Source: Ignavibacteriales bacterium
GTDB lineage: Bacteria > Bacteroidota > Ignavibacteria > UBA10030
Direction of reading: 5' to 3'
Length of the DNA: 64,000 bases
NCBI GenBank assembly: GCA_026390595.1
Contig: JAPLFQ010000015.1
Location: 139,057-203,056 of the forward strand
Shown: positions 60,174 to 64,000 of the stretch, piece after piece
How the letters are laid out: every line of letters starts with the position of its first letter
How positions within the stretch are numbered: position 1 is the first letter of the stretch
Position numbers and translations under genes: made by a program
Notes under the pieces: generated by a model
Told to the model about the DNA's origin: nothing
Databases searched by the model: none
What the model saw: only the letters and a program-made list of their open reading frames with translations

Positions 60174-60464
60174 ATGACTGGAATTTTGAAGCGACCGATC
60201 GTCACAGAAAAAATCACAGGGCTGCAGGAAAAGCGGCAGTTCTCCTTCGAAGTATCGCTCGATGCGAACAAGATACAGATCGCACAGGCGGTCGAGAAGA
60301 AATTCAAGGTGACCGTGACAAGCGTCCGGACCATGACCGTGAAGGGGAAGCGCAAGACGCAGTTGACGCGGCGGGGTCGGTTTGAAGGACGCAAGAACAC
60401 CTGGAAAAAGGCGATTGTCACCCTCAAAGAGGGCGATAAGATCGATTACTTTGAAAATGTTTGA
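60174..60464 (+). CDS. rplW: 50S ribosomal protein L23
   Basis: 96 residues. ILKRPIVTEKITGLQEKRQFSF start and TMTVKGKRKTQLTRRGRF are typical. Lies at the exit tunnel and binds trigger factor and SRP. Confidence 0.98.
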   Translation: MTGILKRPIVTEKITGLQEKRQFSFEVSLDANKIQIAQAVEKKFKVTVTSVRTMTVKGKRKTQLTRRGRFEGRKNTWKKAIVTLKEGDKIDYFENV

Positions 60465-60486
60465 TTGACCGAAGAGCGGGTATCCT

Positions 60487-61320
60487 ATGGCAATTCGAAA
60501 ACTACGGCCGATGACCCCAGCGACGAGATTCTATTCGATCTCGACGTTCGAGGAAATCACAAAGACCACACCAGAGAAGTCGTTGCTCAAGCCGATCAAA
60601 AAATCGGGGGGCAGGAACAACGATGGCCGCATCACCTCGCGCCATCGCGGCGGCGGACACAAGCGCATGTACCGCATGGTCGATTTCAAACGCGAACGCC
60701 ACGGTGTCGAAGCAAAGGTCACGGCGATCGAATACGATCCGAATCGTTCGGCACGCATCGCACTCCTCCAGTACATCGACGGCGAGCGGCGCTATATTCT
60801 CGCTCCTGACGGACTGAAGGTCGGGCAAAAGGTGGTTTCGGGGCCTGGCGTTGAAGTCACGCTCGGGAACTCCATGCCGTTGATTGAGATCCCCGCGGGC
60901 ACGTTTGTGCACAACGTTGAGATCAAGCCGGGGAAGGGTGGGCAACTTGGCCGGAGCGCGGGAAACTCGCTTCAGCTGATGGCGAAGGAAGGCGATTTTG
61001 TGACGCTGAAACTCCCTTCGGGCGAAGTTCGCAAGATCCCCGCGATTTGTTATGGAACGATCGGAGTTGTAGGAAACACGGATCACGAGAACATCAGCCT
61101 TGGCAAAGCGGGACGCTCCCGCTGGCTGGGCATCCGGCCGCAGTCACGCGGTATGGCGATGAACCCGGTCGATCATCCGATGGGTGGCGGCGAAGGCCGG
61201 TCGAAGAGCGGTGGCGGCGGTCAGCATCCCGAATCGCCCTGGGGCAAATACGCGAAGGGTTTGAAAACGCGCAAACGGAAAAATCAATCCAATCGCTACA
61301 TTGTGAAACGCCGCAAGTAA
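60487..61320 (+). CDS. rplB: 50S ribosomal protein L2
   Basis: 277 residues. Conserved [19 protein letters not shown] and the C-terminal [19 protein letters not shown], needed for peptidyl transfer, are intact. Next gene starts 35 nt later. Confidence 0.98.
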   Translation: MAIRKLRPMTPATRFYSISTFEEITKTTPEKSLLKPIKKSGGRNNDGRITSRHRGGGHKRMYRMVDFKRERHGVEAKVTAIEYDPNRSARIALLQYIDGERRYILAPDGLKVGQKVVSGPGVEVTLGNSMPLIEIPAGTFVHNVEIKPGKGGQLGRSAGNSLQLMAKEGDFVTLKLPSGEVRKIPAICYGTIGVVGNTDHENISLGKAGRSRWLGIRPQSRGMAMNPVDHPMGGGEGRSKSGGGGQHPESPWGKYAKGLKTRKRKNQSNRYIVKRRK

Positions 61321-61355
61321 GAGAGTCTCACACTTTATAACAGAAGAAGAGCACA

Positions 61356-61643
61356 ATGAGTCGTTCACTGAAAAAAGGTCCATACGTCGACCCAAAACTG
61401 GGGCAGAAAGTCGAAGCCCTGAATAAGTCGAACCAGAAGAAAGTCATAAAGACCTGGGCGCGGTCGTCCACCATCACTCCTGATTTCGTTGGACACACGT
61501 TTGCCGTTCACAACGGCAACAAGTTTATTCCGGTGTACATCCAGGAAGCAATGGTTGGCCACAAGCTCGGTGAGTTTGCACCCACGCGGATGTTCCGTGG
61601 TCACCCTGGTCTGAAATCTGAGAAAACTACATCGGCTGCCTAG
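61356..61643 (+). CDS. rpsS: 30S ribosomal protein S19
   Basis: 95 residues. [14 protein letters not shown] start and [16 protein letters not shown] near the end. Normal length for the family. Confidence 0.98.
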   Translation: MSRSLKKGPYVDPKLGQKVEALNKSNQKKVIKTWARSSTITPDFVGHTFAVHNGNKFIPVYIQEAMVGHKLGEFAPTRMFRGHPGLKSEKTTSAA

Positions 61644-61663
61644 AGTCATAGTGAGGATTTTGC

Positions 61664-62128
61664 ATGGAAGCTCAAGCGATTAATCGATTTGTTGGTACGT
61701 CACCGAGAAAGATGATGATTGTCATCGACCTCATTCGCGGCCGCGGGGTCGAGGATGCATTGACGATTCTTCATTTTTCCCCCAAGCACGCGTCCAGGAC
61801 CGCAGAGAAAGTATTGCGGTCGGCAATCTCGAACCTGCAGAGCAAAGACGAAGCGGGGCGTGTGGACACGGCGACAATGTTCGTCAAGGCAGTGTTTGTC
61901 GACGGCGGACCGATGGTGAAGCGCATCTCCCCGGCACCGATGGGGCGCGCGTTTCGCATCCGGAAGCGTTCGCATCACCTGACAATTGTCGTTGCTACCC
62001 GTGCAGCCAAGGCGAAAGCGAAAGCGGCGGCTCCGAAGGCAGCAGCGGAAGAGACGGCGCCGAAGGCGAAGAAGAAAGAATCGAAAGCAACGAAACAGGA
62101 ACCGAAGTCAGAATCAAAGGCAAGTTAA
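61664..62128 (+). CDS. rplV: 50S ribosomal protein L22 with Lys/Ala-rich C-terminal extension
   Basis: 154 residues against about 110 in E. coli. The core (1-110) has SPRKMMIVIDLIRG and the tunnel hairpin KRISPAPMGRAFRIRKRSHH. The extra 44 residues are almost only K, A, E, P, S and T and probably disordered; such tails are common on L22 in some phyla. Confidence 0.97.
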   Translation: MEAQAINRFVGTSPRKMMIVIDLIRGRGVEDALTILHFSPKHASRTAEKVLRSAISNLQSKDEAGRVDTATMFVKAVFVDGGPMVKRISPAPMGRAFRIRKRSHHLTIVVATRAAKAKAKAAAPKAAAEETAPKAKKKESKATKQEPKSESKAS

Positions 62129-62140
62129 GAGGAGGATCTC

Positions 62141-62779
62141 TTGGGTCAGAAAACGCATCCGATTGGATTTCGTCTCGGCATTACCAAGCTGTGGGATTCA
62201 AACTGGTATGACGAGAAAGGGTTCGCAGGAAAGCTACAGGAGGATTTGATGGTCCGGAACTACGTCCGGAACCGCCTCAAGAAAGCTGGAATATCCCGAA
62301 TTCTGATCGATCGGACGCCAAAGCGCGCTGTGATTACTATTCACACGTCGCGCCCCGGTATCGTAATCGGAAAGAGCGGGAAGGAAATTGCCCAGCTCGA
62401 GGAAGAGCTCAAAAAGGTTACCTCGAAGGACGTCAAGATTCTCATCCATGAAATCAAACGGCCGGAACTCGATGCGCAGCTTGTCGCGGAAGCCATCGCT
62501 TCGCAGATCGAAGGGAGAATCTCCTTCCGACGTGCGATGAAGCAGTCGATCACTGCCGCGATGCGCATGGGCGCTGAGGGGATCCGCGTCATGTGCGGTG
62601 GGCGATTGGGCGGGGCTGAAATTGCGCGGCGTGAACAGTATAAGGAAGGCCGCATCCCGTTGCACACCATCCGTGCCGACATCGATTATGCGACAGCGAC
62701 CTCCCGGACGATCTACGGTGCGATCGGGATCAAAGTCTGGATCTGCAAGGGCGAGATCCTTGGCCCGGTGAACCGCTAA
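62141..62779 (+). CDS. rpsC: 30S ribosomal protein S3
   Basis: 212 residues from a TTG start with GAGGAGG 6 nt upstream. GQKTHPIGFRLGI start, KH-domain GKSGKEI, and RADIDYATATSRTIYGAIGIKVWI near the end. Forms part of the mRNA entry channel. Confidence 0.98.
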   Translation: MGQKTHPIGFRLGITKLWDSNWYDEKGFAGKLQEDLMVRNYVRNRLKKAGISRILIDRTPKRAVITIHTSRPGIVIGKSGKEIAQLEEELKKVTSKDVKILIHEIKRPELDAQLVAEAIASQIEGRISFRRAMKQSITAAMRMGAEGIRVMCGGRLGGAEIARREQYKEGRIPLHTIRADIDYATATSRTIYGAIGIKVWICKGEILGPVNR

Positions 62780-62796
62780 AAAGGAGTGTTTGACGT

Positions 62797-63219
62797 ATGT
62801 TGATGCCAAAGAGAGTGAAATTCAGAAAAACCCAGCGCGGCCGCATGCGGGGCAAGGCCACGCGCGGAGCGCAGGTCGCCTTCGGAGATTTCGGTCTCAA
62901 AGCGTTGGAGCCGGCATGGATCACGCAGCGACAGATCGAAGCCACCCGTGTCGCGTTGACCCGGATGATGAAGCGCGAGGGCAAAGTGTGGATCCGGATT
63001 TTTCCGGACAAACCGGTGACGAAGAAGCCTGCTGAGACCCGTATGGGAAGCGGCAAAGGTGTTCCGGAGTTCTGGGTTGCCGTTGTGAAACCGGGCCGCG
63101 TCATGTTCGAGCTTGGCGGTGTCACGCGGGAATTGGCCGCGGAAGCGTTCAAGCTGGCGTCCCATAAGCTTCCCATCAAGGTGAAGCTGGTCACGCGGGT
63201 CGATTACGAAGCCCAATAA
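62797..63219 (+). CDS. rplP: 50S ribosomal protein L16
   Basis: 140 residues. [21 protein letters not shown] start; [18 protein letters not shown] is the conserved central block with the arginine hydroxylated in some bacteria nearby. Confidence 0.98.
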   Translation: MLMPKRVKFRKTQRGRMRGKATRGAQVAFGDFGLKALEPAWITQRQIEATRVALTRMMKREGKVWIRIFPDKPVTKKPAETRMGSGKGVPEFWVAVVKPGRVMFELGGVTRELAAEAFKLASHKLPIKVKLVTRVDYEAQ

Positions 63220-63242
63220 TTCTACGAGGCAAAGGAGTTTCG

Positions 63243-63479
63243 ATGAAAGCGTTTGAATTACGTGAACTCTCCGACACGGAGCTGATCAAGAGGATCCAGG
63301 AAGAAGAAGAAAGTCTTGCGAATCTTCGTTTTCAGAAGGTAATCAGCCAGCTGGAGAATCCGATGAAGCTTCGGTTGACGAGAAAAGACATTGCGCGGAT
63401 GAAGAGTATTCTCCGCGAGCGTCAATTGAAGAAACCTGAGCCACAGACCGATCAATCTGCTAATCAGAAGAAGGCGTAA
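63243..63479 (+). CDS. rpmC: 50S ribosomal protein L29
   Basis: 78 residues, slightly long because of a Gln/Lys-rich tail (KKPEPQTDQSANQKKA). MKAFELRELSDTELIKRIQE start and ARMKSILRERQL are the family marks. Confidence 0.97.
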   Translation: MKAFELRELSDTELIKRIQEEEESLANLRFQKVISQLENPMKLRLTRKDIARMKSILRERQLKKPEPQTDQSANQKKA

Positions 63480-63482
63480 GGA

Positions 63483-63764
63483 ATGAGCACTGCCGAGACA
63501 ACAGCCCCCGCACGACGCAATCGCCGCAAAGTACGCGTCGGCAAGGTCATCAGCAACAAGATGCAAAAGAGCATTGTGATATCTCTCGAACGAAAGGTGC
63601 CGCATCCGCTGTACAAGAAGTACTACAAGCAGACGTCGACTCTGATGGCGCACGACGAGAAACGGGAAGCCGGTATCGGAGACACCGTGAAAATCATGGA
63701 GACCAGGCCGATAAGCAAGCAGAAACGATGGCGGTTGGTCGAAGTGGTAGAAAAAGCAAAGTAA
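63483..63764 (+). CDS. rpsQ: 30S ribosomal protein S17
   Basis: 93 residues. [23 protein letters not shown] and [26 protein letters not shown] are typical. A short Ser/Thr/Ala-rich N-terminal tail precedes the core. Starts 3 nt after rpmC. Confidence 0.97.
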   Translation: MSTAETTAPARRNRRKVRVGKVISNKMQKSIVISLERKVPHPLYKKYYKQTSTLMAHDEKREAGIGDTVKIMETRPISKQKRWRLVEVVEKAK

Positions 63765-63806
63765 GTGGCTGTTCCTGAACACGACGAGCATTACGAGGAG
63801 TAACCC

Positions 63807-64000
63807 ATGATCCAGGAAGAAACGAATCTTGTAGTCGCAGACAACTCCGGTGCAAAGAAAGTACGGTGCATCCGGGTTCTTGGCGGGCACGACAGGCGCT
63901 ATGCGTCATTGGGCGACCTGATTGTTGTAGCGGTCAAGAGTGCCATTCCTGGTGCCCCCGTGAAGAAAGGGGAGGTCTCCCGCGCGGTCGTGGTTCGCAC
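63807..64000 (+). CDS. rplN: 50S ribosomal protein L14, 3'-truncated by window edge
   Basis: First 64 residues visible. [21 protein letters not shown] start and the [21 protein letters not shown] block are characteristic. GAGGAG precedes the ATG. The rest lies beyond the window. Confidence 0.97.
   Translation, partial: MIQEETNLVVADNSGAKKVRCIRVLGGHDRRYASLGDLIVVAVKSAIPGAPVKKGEVSRAVVVR

Overview
The window (about 55% GC by eye) comes from a Gram-negative bacterium of the Bacteroidota/Chlorobiota (FCB) group. The best guess is an Ignavibacteria-like or similar deep-branching lineage rather than a classical Bacteroides. The evidence is a type IX secretion plug protein (DUF5103), DUF2911, DUF2723 and DUF1573 proteins, a Bacteroidota-type UvrA, outer-membrane beta-barrels, and promoters of the form TTG-N19/20-TAnnTT(TG). 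Unlike typical Bacteroides, many genes carry a good Shine-Dalgarno sequence. No mobile element, CRISPR array, phage gene or rRNA gene is visible.

Layout. 1-2.5 kb: 3' part of uvrA, then a strongly folded untranslated segment and a bidirectional terminator. 2.5-4.5 kb (minus): a small outer-membrane barrel and the rRNA methyltransferase RlmI. 4.5-10.7 kb (plus): a structured leader, then a tightly packed operon of HAD phosphatase, GT-C glycosyltransferase, T9SS plug, Gfo/Idh/MocA oxidoreductase and CCA nucleotidyltransferase. 10.9-17.9 kb (plus): a tripartite efflux/ABC operon of TolC, HlyD/MacA adaptor, TPR protein, ATPase and two MacB-like permeases. 17.9-23.8 kb (minus): a CheY-like regulator, an unusual 569-residue Rossmann protein, a YbjQ protein, a TlpA-like lipoprotein, a small membrane protein and an orphan barrel. 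24.0-28.4 kb (plus): an exported PIG-L deacetylase, then a tiny membrane protein coupled to a sodium/solute symporter. 28.5-36.4 kb (minus): DUF2911, an exported class V aminotransferase, then a coupled six-gene run (two 3-hydroxyacyl-CoA dehydrogenase-like proteins, DUF4412-like, DUF1573, rhodanese, MauE/DoxX), and an AzgA-type purine permease. 36.6-41.4 kb (plus): glnE coupled to a DUF2723 glycosyltransferase.

41.4-64 kb is the conserved information-processing block, all on the plus strand: tRNAs Thr-Tyr-Gly-Thr, rpmG, tRNA-Trp, secE, nusG, rplK-rplA-rplJ-rplL-rpoB-rpoC, then rpsL-rpsG-fusA-tuf, and the S10 operon from rpsJ to rplN, which is cut by the window end. A near-consensus promoter separates rpoC from rpsL, and a terminator-like hairpin separates tuf from rpsJ. 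Several of these genes start with TTG behind strong ribosome-binding sites.

The most interesting unexplained items are the folded RNA downstream of uvrA, the coupled periplasmic thiol/sulfur-type quartet (DUF4412/DUF1573/rhodanese/MauE) joined to a 3HAD enzyme-pseudoenzyme pair, the 36-residue membrane protein coupled to the symporter, and a tRNA-Thr with an altered T-loop. Conclusions rest on reading the sequence and family knowledge only; no searches were run.
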